From Centrapalus pauciflorus (lineage: Eukaryota; Streptophyta; Magnoliopsida; Asterales; Asteraceae): DNA of 64,000 bases. The stretch lies in contig JAANYP010007201.1 of assembly GCA_020465985.1 (NCBI GenBank), positions 1,609,065-1,673,064 on the forward strand. Direction: 5' to 3'. Below the pieces are notes generated by a model. It searched no databases. It saw nothing but the letters and a program-made list of their open reading frames with translations, and was not told the DNA's origin. Position numbers and translations under genes: made by a program. Shown here piece by piece: positions 38,701 through 51,784 of this stretch (position 1 is the first letter of the stretch; every line of letters begins with the position of its first letter).

Positions 38701-41415
38701 AAAAATGTTAGAATGAAATGCAAAAAGCAAATTCCTGCCAAAAAATATTGTACATTTGCTTAATATTCAACTTACAACTAGAGAAAGAACAAAGAATAGT
38801 GTTTATATTATGATATAAAGAAGAACAAAGCAACTCAAAGAAAAAAAAATCCATAACCTCAAGAAAATTGTTACATATATCAAACGATAGTTAAAAAGTC
38901 AAAAGAAAAATTCTCAAAGTGCATACACACATTCTTATATGCTCATGTAAGTTACATTCAGCCATAACGACGCAACATGAAACCCAAAAGGAAATTTCAA
39001 TTTATTACCTTGCGAAGTGGAACAAGACTGAAAAGGCCAAGAAAACTGACAACAAAAATGAAACCCATCATCCACAATAACCCAGGGTTTTTAACGTCTT
39101 CAGCTCGATTGCCAGGGTAATCAGCACCAATCAAATTATATGTTCTCTCATCCATTGAAAGTAAATATGATCCAAATCCACCTGCAGACAAGATATTAAA
39201 GAAATGCTTCAGACAAGCGAAGAGCATCAATAACATAGTAAAACCTTACAAGTAGATATATGTACACACACAAACACACATGTAGAAGAAATGTCATGCC
39301 TTTATATTCAGTTTAGGTACCAGATTGTATGATGCTAAAGGTGGAGCAAAAGCACAATGTCTAATTAAAGACAGATAGTGCATTTTCTTAGTAGTCTGAC
39401 CAATAAGTTCAAAAATGGTAATTATGATTCATCTAACAGATATTTTAATAATTAAGTCAATATAACCATACAGAAACACAGAGATAACTAGTTCCTGTGA
39501 CAATCCTGTCTCATCAATTGTGAAGGTGAACAATCAGCTCCTTGTACTTTGGTAGTAGGCTACTAATAACTTTCAACCATCTTTTTTGTCGAACTGGAGG
39601 TCATTTGACCAGTGTGCTACTTTGAATTCGAGCATAACAAATGGTAGGTATATATATTGGATTGAACAAATCTTTATAGGATTTGTTTAGGTTTCTATAT
39701 AGGCATGCAAGGACGCATGATCTGAAGTATATTCTGTAACAGCGCCATCCTGCATCCGTGAGCTCTCTATAATCAACAAGATTTGGTGTCTAGCTTAGTC
39801 CAAATCCCAAACTGTTAGAAAACAGGTACGAAATTGAGAATCAAACTTGGATGATCTCGTGATCATGTGACTTCATTTTCCAATAGCAACAATTTGCCCT
39901 AACGGGTATCCAAATTTTGTTATGGGATAATACACAAGAAAATGCGATTAGCCCTTAATTGTTCAATTTCGTTTGTATATATAAAAAATGCATAATACGA
40001 ATCGAAGTGGATAAGGTTAATTAACTTCCGAAATCAACCGCCACATAACAGTTAAAACCGTTATCTTAACAGCAGCACGAAGCTGCACAGCGGCCAAGGC
40101 TGCACAAGATCAGCACTGCAGCAGCACCACAAAGCTGCATAACATCAAAAGCTATATAGCTTTCTAAAGTTCTAAAAGCTGCTAAGATTTGTAAAAGTTG
40201 TTAACTTTATCATGTTAACGCATCATAGAATAAATTTCTACATCAAACCACTTCAGAAATTCGTATTTGTTTCGGGGCGCTGTCCCGAGGCCCCACAAGG
40301 AGGTGCAGCCCCGTAGGACCCCGCAAGGAGACGCAGCCCCCTTGAACCCTATTTTAACGCCTGGATCTTGACTTTGGCCAAACTTATACGAGTGTGCACT
40401 CGGCACCACCGTACTCGTTCTAATTCCAACCAAAATCAGTAAACAGGACAAGGAACTACACTAAAATAATAACACAAACACCACTAGCTTTGGCAACCAT
40501 GTAACAACAAAATACTATCACTGATTCCATGGTTCTAGTTTCCTTCATTATAAAGAAGCTTGTGACTCTTGGCAAGACATAGGCTACATTTGTTCCCAAC
40601 TCTAATTCTGTCCTTTGGATTTGAAACTGAGACATGACTAGTTCAGTTGACTCTTTTTTACCATTGGGTTATTTTGGGTACTCCAATTTTGACCAATAAG
40701 GCAATAAACCTATAACATCCAAACGAGTTGTATGGTTTTCCAAAGTTGTAATTTCGTTTTTAGAAGTTTCATCTGTGTTGGATGGTTTTAGTAACAAATT
40801 TTAAAGTGTGGTGACCAATGAGAAATGAGAAAACGTGATACTGTTTACTGCAAATTGCCCTAACCCCAAGTATCAAGTCGAAACTACCAAACACTGTTAA
40901 TAAGTTTTCTAATTGATATAGCCATTTGGCAAGTTTTAAACATCTAGCATTAGTATCAATCACAATAAACAACAGAGATAATCATTGTGTCATCTAAAAT
41001 CTACACCTCTTAACTTCAGCAATTAAAGTCAGGAAAAGAAAATATTACCGCTGAAAGCAAGGCCATAGCAAGCCACGACGCAAGTCTGAATGACGGTATT
41101 CTCCTGCCTCGTGAACGGCTTAACAAAAAAACCACACTTATCGAGGAAAGCAGTCCATGATTTGACAAAGAAAAAACCGAGCAAACCAGCAGCGACGTTT
41201 AACGAAGGAATGATTCCAACGGTGAGATTGAGCTTGTGTGTGATGATACAAAACAGCGTCCCTAACAAAGCACTAACAACTAAACCACGTAATGTGATCT
41301 GATCTTTCCATTCTGGTATCGTTTCAAAATCCGATTCAATTGTTTTCTCCTGAGATGAATCGTCGAGCAAGGGTTCTGAAATCTCAACAGATGATGCGGT
41401 GGTTTCCGTTGGCAT
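35780..41415 (-). CDS. YSL6: Yellow-Stripe-Like metal-nicotianamine transporter, YSL4/6 type (copy A)
   Basis: Exons on the minus strand: 41415-41049, 39181-39009, 38633-38536, 37882-37745, 37386-37197, 37056-36924, 36726-35780. All are GT-AG and phases agree; the sum is 2046 nt, 681 residues plus TGA. The protein is an OPT/YSL-family membrane transporter with about a dozen or more hydrophobic segments and an acidic, soluble N-terminus (about 1-45). Diagnostic stretches include NLTVGIIPSLNVAAGLLGFF, PFTRQENTVIQTCVVACYG, KLTYPSGTATAMLINSFHT, LILGDGLYNLIK, DLMQDFKTGYLTLSSAKSMF and the end ICGDGIWTIPSAILSILR…PPICMYFGPSL. From memory of the family it resembles Arabidopsis YSL6/YSL4 more than YSL1-3 or YSL5/7/8. 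YSLs move metal-nicotianamine chelates. YSL4/6 act on internal membranes in iron release, with chloroplast and vacuole both reported. Orthology is inferred, not tested. Confidence 0.94.
36788..36829. mobile_element. internally deleted MITE remnant in YSL-A intron 6
   Basis: AGGGTGTTCAC…AAACACCCT, 42 bp, keeps both inverted ends (AGGGTGTT) of the 0.5-kb element in the matching intron of copy B. The interior is missing, with the junction at a shared CAC. Confidence 0.65.
39780..40480 (-). repeat. unclassified repeat, copy 2, in YSL-A intron 1
   Basis: Reverse-orientation relative of 11640-12763. Shared blocks include the CTCGTATAA…GG(C/T)CAAAGT part near 40370-40400 and ATTATCCCATAACAAAATTTGGATA near 39910-39930. 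Between them lie a GC-rich block (CCCCACAAGGAGG, CCCCGCAAGGAGAC, 40270-40345) and a CTGCA-rich block (40080-40140). It is also present in copy B, so it was there before the duplication. Confidence 0.7.
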
Positions 41416-43294
41416 TTTTGCAAATAAAAAAAATGATCAGATTCAGATTCAGATTCAGATCAGGTGAAGATGAAGATGAAGATGAAGAAGAGGTGCCGGA
41501 GTAGGAAGAAAGGCAGATTGCTTGGCGTGGTAAACTTGTGTTGTAGGTAGATCGATCTTTGGTGCCTTGTAGTTTGCTTGCTACTATTGAATTGTATTCC
41601 CAACTTCAGAGGATCGTCAAAAATAGTCAACAACAAGAAATGGTAAATAAGAGTCAACATCAATAATTTTGTAAGATAGTTAAGTTTTTTTTTTTTTTTT
41701 TTAAAGTTAACCAAATATTCTTGAAACTATATGCAATTACTAAAAGAAAATTGTAATAATATTAAAAGGGGATAATTACGTAAAATTATAATGTGGTTAG
41801 AGTTAATTTTATAACCAATTAAATTCGTCATTATATAAACGTAGGTAAAATATTTATAAAATGGTTACGAGCTATTTTTCATAAAAAATGATAAATATGA
41901 TTATTTTTTAAACTATTTTACAAAATTGTTATAAAACATTTATTTTTAGTTTATTACTTGAAATAAAAATCAAACTCTAATCACATTACTTTTTCATAAA
42001 ACTATCCGTGTTAAAAAAAATTGTAAAACACACCTGTATCATTAGTAAATTATAAATTTGTTTGCTTATAATAAACATGATGCATCGTAATATAATTTAG
42101 AATAAAAGAATTTCATATATATTCTTATAAATTTTAATTATTATGCATATATTTTTATAAATTTTGTTATTACATATATATTCTTCTAAACATTTAAATC
42201 TCACGTTTATATTCTAAACGAAGATTTTAATTTTAGTTACATCATTTAAAAAAATATAAAATGTCATCTCTTAATTAATTCATTATTGAATTAAATTAGA
42301 AAAATGATATTTTTTATTTTTTTAATTTATCTTTGTTGGGATTTAAGATGGTAGTTTAGGTATTTAAAAAAATTTAAATGATAAAATAATAAATATTCAT
42401 TTGTATATATATCTGAGATTTAAATATTTAGAAAGATATATATGTAATAAGGAATTTTTATAAGAGTATATGTGTACTATTTAAAGTTTACAAAGATATA
42501 TATGAAATTTTTCTTAGAAAGAAACCAATGAGGCAATTTCATAACAATTAATAAAAGCATGTACAATGTGAACCATGTTGGTTGTCCTTGCCTCCTGGCT
42601 AGTGGTGATCAACGGTTTAGTTTATGGGTTCGTTGGTTTCTACGTTTTGAAAATTTTTATTTCCCAATACAAAAATCAAACCAAACCAAATTCAAAACTA
42701 CATAAACCAAATTTGAATTCGGTTTGTTTTGGTTTATAAACCAAAGACACCAAATATTCAATATGCAAAACAAACTACAAACAACCAAATACGAAATAAC
42801 AAACATAAAATTTTCAAACATCTCATATAGCCAAATATTAAGTATGTAATCCTAAAATATCAAGTTAAACATACATAAAATATTTTATGTCAAAATGAAT
42901 TAATCCTAATATATATAGTTTTGGGCTCGATTGAGTACCACAAATATCTAGGGTACCGTAAATACCAATTTTGACCATAAGATCAATAAAATTAATAGTT
43001 TAAAATTTAAGGTGATATTTTTTAATTTTAACTTTATCAATGAATTTTAAACAATTAATTTTATTCATTCAATAGTGAAGATTGATACTTCTTGTCCCTA
43101 TACAAAAATTAAAACTTTCATCAACCCAAACATACATACATACATACATATATATAATATTCGGTAATTCGGTTTGGTTTGGTTTGCTCAGCTAGACCAG
43201 ATATCAATCCATAAACCAAATTTAATAAAACCATATATCAATCCAAAAACCATATTTTAAAATTAACCTATGCTTTATAATCTATCTGAAAGTG
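41416..43294. other. region between the two YSL copies
   Basis: 41416-41908 is the 5' flank of copy A, with GATTCA and GATGAA triplet-rich repeats at 41436-41490 that would lie in the 5' UTR. 41909-43294 is AT-rich, with a 42600-43260 block dense in CGGTTTGGTTTGG/CCAAACC words that looks like a hAT-type MITE but whose ends I could not fix. No gene is seen. Confidence 0.55.
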
Positions 43295-44399
43295 ATGCAC
43301 AGTTAATTGTTGAATGAAAAAGACTGTCTGAAAATGAGATTATATGTACAGATCTCAAGTGCATTTTCAGTCTAAGATACATGGTTTTCCTGTTCAGGAG
43401 CTCAACGAAGGCCCGAAGTACATGCAGATTGGTGGATCAATCCTCAGAATCGAAAGAATTGCTGACGGTATGGTCCATATTCCATCCCCGCATATCAAAC
43501 CAGAAGCAACCGCTCCTGCATAATCTTCTGCGTCTCTCTTGTTCAATCGCTCCCACACAAATAGGATCACTGTCCCAATAAACATGTCGATCGCAAAGGA
43601 AGCGCCGATATAAAATGGTACAGCCATTGCCATGGGAATAGGAATGAATTGAGACACCTTTGAAGGAGTCCAGTCCCTTAGCAGGTCTAAAACCAAGGCT
43701 GCCACAAAGAACCCACAGCACAAAGCCAAACAATGTTTTGGAAGCTCGGAGAACCCTTCCACTCCAAGGATCGCCATTTCCCTGAATATGATGGCATACG
43801 GTGCCTTGTACGGACTGTCTGGAGTCCCAATATCAAATGCACACCAAAACATCCAGAAGGTGAGCGGTGCGATGATGCATCCCATTGCGGTTCCAACTAG
43901 TTGACTCACAAACATAGACTTGGCGGATGATAAAGTAAGGTAACCTGTCTTGAAATCTTGCATCAAATCAGCCGCTGTAGCGACAATACATCATGACCCC
44001 ACATGCTGCTAAGCCAGCCAAGACACCTCCATCGCTTCCAACTAATGATGCAATGGTGAAAAGTCCGATTTTGCCATATGTTGAAGCTAGACTCCAGTCA
44101 GTGAGACCAGTTCCATAGGAGTTGCAGAAAGCAAGTGCAGGGGCAATAGCGTAAGAGCACAGAACCAAGTACCACTTGAGGGGTGGAAAAATAAGTGGCA
44201 TTGTAGCCATGGATATTGCAACCAGGATGACGTATCCAGAAGCTGCAAACCATGTTGGTATGTTGTCTTTTAAGAAAACAGTGTCTCTTTTCTGTTGCTC
44301 CAGTTGTAATTTGAATGTCTCGGAATCTGCCAAGTTTGCTGGTCAAAGAACATACGACCCAAATAATAACAGAACAAACATGCTTGTTACTGGAATACT

Positions 44400-44903
44400 G
44401 GGTGTTCACAATTCGGTTAACCTCAAAACTTTGAGGAAGTTCTAACCTATATCATTTTGCGGTAAACCTTTGGTTCAGTACTTCAGTTAGCTAGTTAAGT
44501 AGTTAACCTCAATATGCAAAAATAAAAGATTTTCACGTCTTTATTGATTCTATGACGATCAAATAATATTCTCTAATATAATCCATCCATAAGGGTTGAT
44601 ATTATGTTTGAACCAACCAAAAAGAGAGTAAAGAAAAATTAGTGGGAACTATGGGATTTCAACTCCGTAAAGAAACTTGGAATCGTTGAGAGTTTCTGGC
44701 TTAAATCATCAGGAAATTTGACCTATGATATAAGAATTTGAAAATATTTTAATATAGAATATGTGTTGGTTAGGTTCAATAAACTGTTTTACCATACCAC
44801 ACGATGTGGTTTGCCAGAGTTCCTAAACCATATTGCATTGTTAACTTCCTTTTCCGGTCATTTGCGGTACACTTTTGGTTGGGCGGTTATTTTAAAACAC
44901 CCT
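44400..44903. mobile_element. MITE in YSL-B intron 6
   Basis: Begins GGGTGTTCACAATTCGG and ends GGTTATTTTAAAACACCCT, so the outer AGGGTGTT-type bases are inverted. About 0.5 kb with GGTTAACC-like words inside and no coding capacity. Looks hAT-like, but no 8-bp duplication was found; ACT may flank both sides. Copy A keeps only its two ends. Confidence 0.65.
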
Positions 44904-47869
44904 ACTTGTTCTGTGAAGGATAAAAACTGACGAGTGACGACAATGTTGCCTAATCTATTATGCTCCTTACATGAAAGATGTAAAAATTACTTGCCAATGA
45001 AGTTCAGTCTCACCTAAAATCTCTTTTGTTAGAGGGATATCTTGCTGTTTTATGCTGTTGTTCCACACTGCGTTAACAGAGATCGTTATAATCTTGATCA
45101 GATTGTAAAGACCATCTCCAAGAATAAGGGAAATGGCTACAAATACCTGCAAAAGCAACAACGGTTGACTATACAAATTATCATTGCAAAAGCTGACAGA
45201 CTTTTATACATGAATGCGTAGTTTTTACATGGTTTTGCACACACCCAAAGAAAAAGAACATATAGAATGGAAAGAAAAATATGTACCTTGTAACCATAGA
45301 GACCTTTGAAGTCATTGCTGCCAAGATCAGCTGGATACCAATCCCCTGCCCGCGTAGTAATGAAGGGCCAAAGAAGGCCCCATGATATAATAGCTCCAAA
45401 AAGAACCGAGCAGTTGACTATATGAGGGCAAATTAGACCACATCCGACATAAGTAGGACTGAAGTCAAAGTAAAATCTGCATAAACAAGTAAAACAAATG
45501 TCCATCAATAATATGAATCCTTTCACAATCCAATTTACACTTGATCCGCAAAAGGATATTATTTGTAGATAATTTCATAAATTTTTATAATGGTAGAAAT
45601 ATATATAGAATTAAAAAAAAAAAAAACAACTGTTTTTTTTTTTTTTTTTTGTGTTGGTAAAAACATGGGGCCAGGAGGGGATAGCATACACACAAAGAAA
45701 AAAATTATAATCATATTTGAAAAAGTTTTGCACATTTTCAGGTATTAGGACATAAGAAGAAGGTAACACCAGTTTCAGTTTATAGGTTCTAATGTTTAAG
45801 ATTCTTATTACAATAAGAAAAAATTAAAGCACAAAGAAACTTACGTGTTCTTGAACAGCATCAAGCCAAAACTAGGAAAATTATCAAAACCACATGAACC
45901 GCCAACACCACTGAAGAACCATTTAAAGCAACTCCAAAAAAAGCTTATGCTCAAATACTTTCCAAGAGAGCTTACTTGTGTCCTGTCAGAAAGATATCAT
46001 AAAGTCATACAAGTTCATGGAATAAACATTTACATTATAATAAAAATCCAAAAGTTGTCTTTTAGACATAATTGATATCTAACTGTATTTCTGTTGTAGA
46101 TGGAACTAAATACGACATCAATACATAATGGCAATTATGGCACATGATTAGGAACATGCAGAAGATAACCGATATGCATTGTCCATTATTCTTCCAAGGC
46201 TAAGAAGTTCTGGATGTGCAAGTTATGAAAACGAATACGTGATTATGTGATATTGTATAAACAAAATTAGATAATTAACTGTTTTAAAATATGGTGCAGG
46301 AGATAAATAAATAATGTTTGGACATGTTTCTGCTGCTTGAAGTTGTAATTATCGTTTTTTATAGTGTTTAGCAAATTCTGATGATTCAAGAGAGTAATAG
46401 ATAAATTATGTGTAGCATGGATGAGTAGGTTACCCAAACACTGAAAATTGAAGTAAAGTAATCAGATAATCATTTTCAGAATGCACATCCAAATACCCCC
46501 TAACAGCAACTTTCAGGTAAGCTTTCTAAACCTTAGGTAATATACTCACAATCTTTGTTTGTATGTTCAAACAAGTTAAATGACCAGGAAAACATTGTAA
46601 ATGAGTCCCTCTAAATATGCACACACATATTACCTTGCATGCTCTGCACCTGTAGTCGTGTGAAAACTATTTATTAACATTGCTGTGGCAGTTCCACTAG
46701 GGTATGTAAGCTTATAATCCATTACCATGACCTAAATCCCAAACACAAGTAGAATAAGAAACTGTTGATCAATGACAAGACCTGTAGCTATTGATGATAA
46801 AAATGTTAGAATGAAATGCAAAAAGCAAATTCCTGCCAAAAAATATCGTACATTTGCTTAATATTCAACTTACAACTAGAGAAAGAACAAAGAATAGTGT
46901 TTATATTATGATATAAAGAATAATGAAGCAACTCGAAGAAAAAAAAATCCATAACCTCAAGAAAATTGTTACATATATCAATCGATAGTTAAAAAGTCAA
47001 AAGAAAAATTCTCAAAGTGCATACACATTCTTATATGCTCATGTAAGTTACATTCAGCCATAACGATGCAACATGAAACCCAAAAAGAAAATTTCAATTT
47101 ATTACCTTGCGAAGCGGAACAAGACTGAAAAGGCCAAGAAAACTGACAACAAAAATGAAACCCATCATCCACAATAACCCAGGGTTTTTAACGTCTTCAG
47201 CTCGATTGCCAGGGTAATCAGCACCAATCAAATTATATGTTCTCTCATCCATTGAAAGTAAATATGATCCAAATCCACCTGCAGACAAGATATTAAAGAA
47301 ATGCTTTAGACAAGCGAAGAGCATCAACAGCATAGTAAATCCATTGAAAGTAAATATGTACACACACAAACACGCGCGTAGAAGAAATGTCATGCCTTTA
47401 TATTCAGTGTAGGTACCAGATTGTATGACGCTAAAGGTGGAGCAAAAGCACAATGTCTAATTAAAGACAGAGTGCATTTTCTTAGTAGTCTGACCAATAA
47501 GTTCAAAGATGGTAATTATGATTCATCTAACAGATATTTTAATAATTAAGTCAATATAACCATACAGAAACACAGAGATAACTAGTTCCTGTGACAATCC
47601 TGTCTCATCAATTGTGAAGGTGAACTATCAGCTCCTTGTACTTTGGTAGTAGGCTACTAATAACTTTCAACCATCCTTTTTGTCGAACTGGAGGTCATTT
47701 GACCAGTATGCTACTTTGAATTCTAGCATAACAAATGGTAGGTATATTGGACTGAGCAAATCTTTCCAGGATTTGTTTAGGTTTCTATATAGGCATGCAA
47801 GGACGCATGATCTGAAGTATAGTACTATAGTTTGTAACAGCGCCATCCTGCATCCATGAGCTCTCTATA

Positions 47870-48600
47870 ACCGACAAGATTAGGTGTCTAGCTTAGTCCA
47901 AAGTCCAAACTGTTAGAAAACAGGTACGAAATTGAGAATCAAACTTGGATGATCTCGTGATCGTGTGACTTCATTTTCCAATAGCAACAATTTGCCCTTA
48001 CGGGTATCCAAATTTTGTTATGGGATAATACACAAGAAAATGCGATTAGCCCCTAATTGTTCAATTTCGTTTGTTTATATAAAAAATGCTCATACGAATC
48101 GAAGTGGATAAGACTAATTAACTTCCGAAATCAACCGCCACATAGCAGTTAAACCATTATCTTAACAGCAGCACGAGACTGCACAGCAGCCAAGGCTGCA
48201 CAAGATCAGCACTGCAGCAGCAGCACAAAACTGCACAACATCAAAAGCTATTAAGCTTTCTAAAACTCTAAAAGCTGTTTTGTAAAAGTTGTCAACTCTA
48301 TCATGTTAACGCATCATAGAATAAATTTCTACATCAAACCACTTCAGAAATTCGTATTTGTTTCGGGCGCTGCCCTGAGCCCTGCAAGGGGTGGCTGCCC
48401 CTAGGACCCCACAAGGAGGCGCAGCCCCCTAGGACCCCGCAAGGAGACGCAGCCCCTTGAACACCGTTTTAACACCCAGATCTTGACTTTGACCAAACTT
48501 ATACGAGTGTACACTCAGCACCACCGTACTCGTTCTAATTCCAACCAAAATCTAGTAAACAGGTCAAGGAACTACCCTAAAATAATAACACAAGCACCAC
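47870..48600 (-). repeat. unclassified repeat, copy 3, in YSL-B intron 1
   Basis: Same repeat and position as in copy A, with an extra AGGACCCC(A/G)CAAGGAG unit in the GC-rich block near 48410-48450. Came with the duplication. Confidence 0.7.
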
Positions 48601-50102
48601 TAGCTTGGGCAATCATGTAACAACAAAATACTATCACTGATGCCATGGTTCTAGTCTCCTTCAGTACAAAGAAGCTTGTGACTCTTGGCATGAAGGCATA
48701 GGCTACAGTTGTCCCCAACTCTAATTCTGTCCTTTGTATTTGAAACTGAAACATGACTGGTTCAATTGATTTTTTTTTTTATCATTAGATTAATTTGGGT
48801 ACTCCAATTTTGACCAATAAGGCAATAAACCTATAACATCCAAACGAGTTGTATGGTATTCCAAAGTTGTAATTTCGTTTTTAGAAGTTTTATCTGTGTT
48901 GGATGGTTTTACTAACAAATTTTAAAGTGTGCTGACCAAATGAGGTGAGAAAACGTGATGCTATTTACTGCAAATTGCCCTAACTCCAAGTATCAAGTCG
49001 TAACAACCAAACACTGTTAATAATTTTTCTAATTGATATAGCCGTTTCGCAAGTTTTAAACATCTAGCATTAGTATCTATCACAATAAACAACAGAGATG
49101 ATCATTGTGGCATCTAAAATCTACAGCTCTTAACTTAAGCAATTAAAGTCAGGAAAAGAAAATATTACCGCTGAAAGCAAGGCCATAGCAAGCCACAACG
49201 CAAGTCTGAATGACGGTATTCTCCTGCCTCGTGAACGGCTTAACAAAAAAACCACACTTATCGAGGAAAGCAGTCCATGATTTGACAAAGAAAAAACCGA
49301 GCAAACCAGCAGCGACATTTAACGAAGGAACGATTCCAACGGTGAGATTGAGCTTGTGTGCGATGATACAAAACAGCGTCCCTAACAAAGCACTAACAAC
49401 TAAACCACGTAATGTGATCTGATCTTTCCATTCTGGTATCGTTTCAAAATCCGATTCAGTTGTTTTCTCCTGAGATGATTCGTCGAGCAAAGTTTCTGAA
49501 ATATCAACAGGTGCTACGGTGGTTTCCGTTGGCATTTTTGGTGCTTGCGACTATTAAAATTGTGTTCCCAACTTCAGAGGATGGTCAAAAATAGTCAACA
49601 ACAAGAAATGGTAGGATAATTTTGTAAGATCGTTAAGTTTTTTTTTTTTTAGGTTAAGCAAATATTCTTGAAACTATATACAATTACTAAAAGAAAGTTG
49701 TAATTATATCAAAAGGGGATAATTACGTAGAATTATAATGTGATTTAGAGGTAATTTCTATTTTATATAACCAATTAAATTTGTCATTATATAAAGGTAG
49801 GTAAATATTTATAAAAAGGTGACGAGCTATTTTTTATAAAAACTAAAAAATATGATTATTTTTTAAAGACTAAATTACATAAATGGTCTTTGTCGTTTAT
49901 ATAAAATTACGGTTTTAGTACTTGAAAGAATTTTATTACACCATAAGTCCCTAAAATCGAAAATTTGTAACATTTTGGTCCCTGAAACTAACGGCAATTA
50001 ACTTGAGCCGTTAGTTTCAGGGGTATTTTTGTCTTTTTGATTTTCAAGGACCATTTATGTAATTTTCTAACTTTCGAATACCATTTATGAAATTTTCATA
50101 CT

Positions 50103-50639
<537 letters not shown>

Positions 50640-50751
50640 TATATATATATATATATATATTTATCATTTCTGTCTTTTTTATAATTTAATTATCCAAATA
50701 TAACATTTAATTTTTTATTGCTTTTGTTTTATTCATTAATTTTCATTTGTA

Positions 50752-51090
50752 TGTTTATTGTTATTATTAATGTTATTTTTGTTTTATACATTTCTATAAT
50801 TATTTATTTAAGATTATTATATGATATACCTGGTTCATTTTTTTAACTATTTATTGAGAATCCAAATATTTCTCTACTGTTTTTTTCATTTAACAAAAAT
50901 AAAAATAAAAACTAGTTGTAGTTTTTTCGTTAGGAAAATCTAAAATCGAAATAAATTTATTTCTTTTCTTCATTCAAAAAAAAAATTCAAAATAACGTGT
51001 TTAGGCTTTTTTCGTTTGGAAAAGAATATAATCAAAATGCTTCATAGTTACTTAATTGCAAATACTTAATAAAAAATTTAATTCAAACAA
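50752..51090. repeat. direct repeat, copy 1 (mate 51785-52115)
   Basis: ATTATTATTAATGTTA…GATATACCTGGTT…AAAACTAGTTG…TAATCAAAATG recurs at 51785-52115 in the same orientation with about 10 per cent differences by eye. The mate lies just outside the inverted-repeat element. Confidence 0.8.
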
Positions 51091-51784
51091 AAGAATCATT
51101 CTGATTTTTAATTAAACATAGATAAAATTAAGTTTTATTCCACTTCGCAGTTTTAGTTAAATTATAATAATAAGAAAATTATTAAATATCAAATAAATAA
51201 TAATAGGCTAAAAAGTAATTAAAAATAATATAAAAAAGAAATTAATTGGTGAGGGACCAAAATTGAAACAAACATAAAAGGGTAAAATTGTCATTTTTTA
51301 AAAGATGACTGGTCAAAAGACGAAATGCATAACAAAATCACAACCATATGGACTGAAATTGTAATTTCAGCGTGAAAATGATCATAACCATAATTTATAT
51401 ATAACCACAGGGACGGAAAGTGTAATTTACCCTAATAATGTTATATTTGGATAATTAAATTATAATAAAGAAAGAAATGATAAATATATATGAAAAGTAT
51501 GAAAATTTCATAAATGGTGCCTAAAAGTTTGAAAATTACATAAATGGCCCTTGAAAGTCAAAGAGACAAAAATGCCCCTGAAACTAACGGCTCAAGTTAA
51601 CGGCCGTTAGTTTTAGGGACCAAAATGTTAAAACTTTTCGATTTTAGGGACTGCTGTAGTAAAGTTCTTTCAAGTACTAAAACCGTAATTTCATATAAAC
51701 CACAGGAACCATTTATGTAATTTTTAAAGACCAGTAATCATATCCATAATTTTGACTAAACCACAGGGACCATTTTTGTAATTT

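Larger units (their letters stand above)
35681..41908. repeat. tandem duplicon, left copy (YSL copy A)
   Basis: Sequence from GCACAGTTAATTGTTGAATG at 35681 through the gene and about 490 bp beyond its start codon matches 43295-49867 at exon, intron and flank level. The duplication is direct and at DNA level, and high intron similarity implies it is recent. Confidence 0.92.
43394..49535 (-). pseudogene. YSL4/6-type transporter, copy B, frameshifted
   Basis: Exons: 49535-49169, 47278-47106, 46731-46634, 45982-45845, 45476-45287, 45146-45014, 44338-43394. Exons 1-6 have exactly the same lengths as copy A and intact splice sites. Exon 7 is 945 rather than 947 nt: where copy A has AATAGACATC, copy B has AATACATC (near 43988). 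The frame shifts after LAACGVMM and stops at 43968, giving about 489 residues instead of 681 and losing the last membrane segments. Missense differences from copy A include LFII to LFTI, LVLNLL to LVLDLL, GAYFAID to GASFAID and GAELA to GAEHA. It could still make a truncated protein, or the 2-bp loss could be an assembly error. Pseudogene is the simplest reading. Confidence 0.88.
43295..49867. repeat. tandem duplicon, right copy (YSL copy B)
   Basis: Mate of 35681-41908. It differs mainly by a longer MITE in intron 6, a loss of about 150 bp just upstream of the start codon, and scattered small indels. Homology ends where an inverted-repeat element begins at about 49868. Confidence 0.92.

Noticed and set aside
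42600..43260. Possible hAT MITE rich in CGGTTTGGTTTGG words between the YSL copies
   Set aside because: No matching ends or 8-bp duplication could be found; left as unassigned repeat-like DNA.
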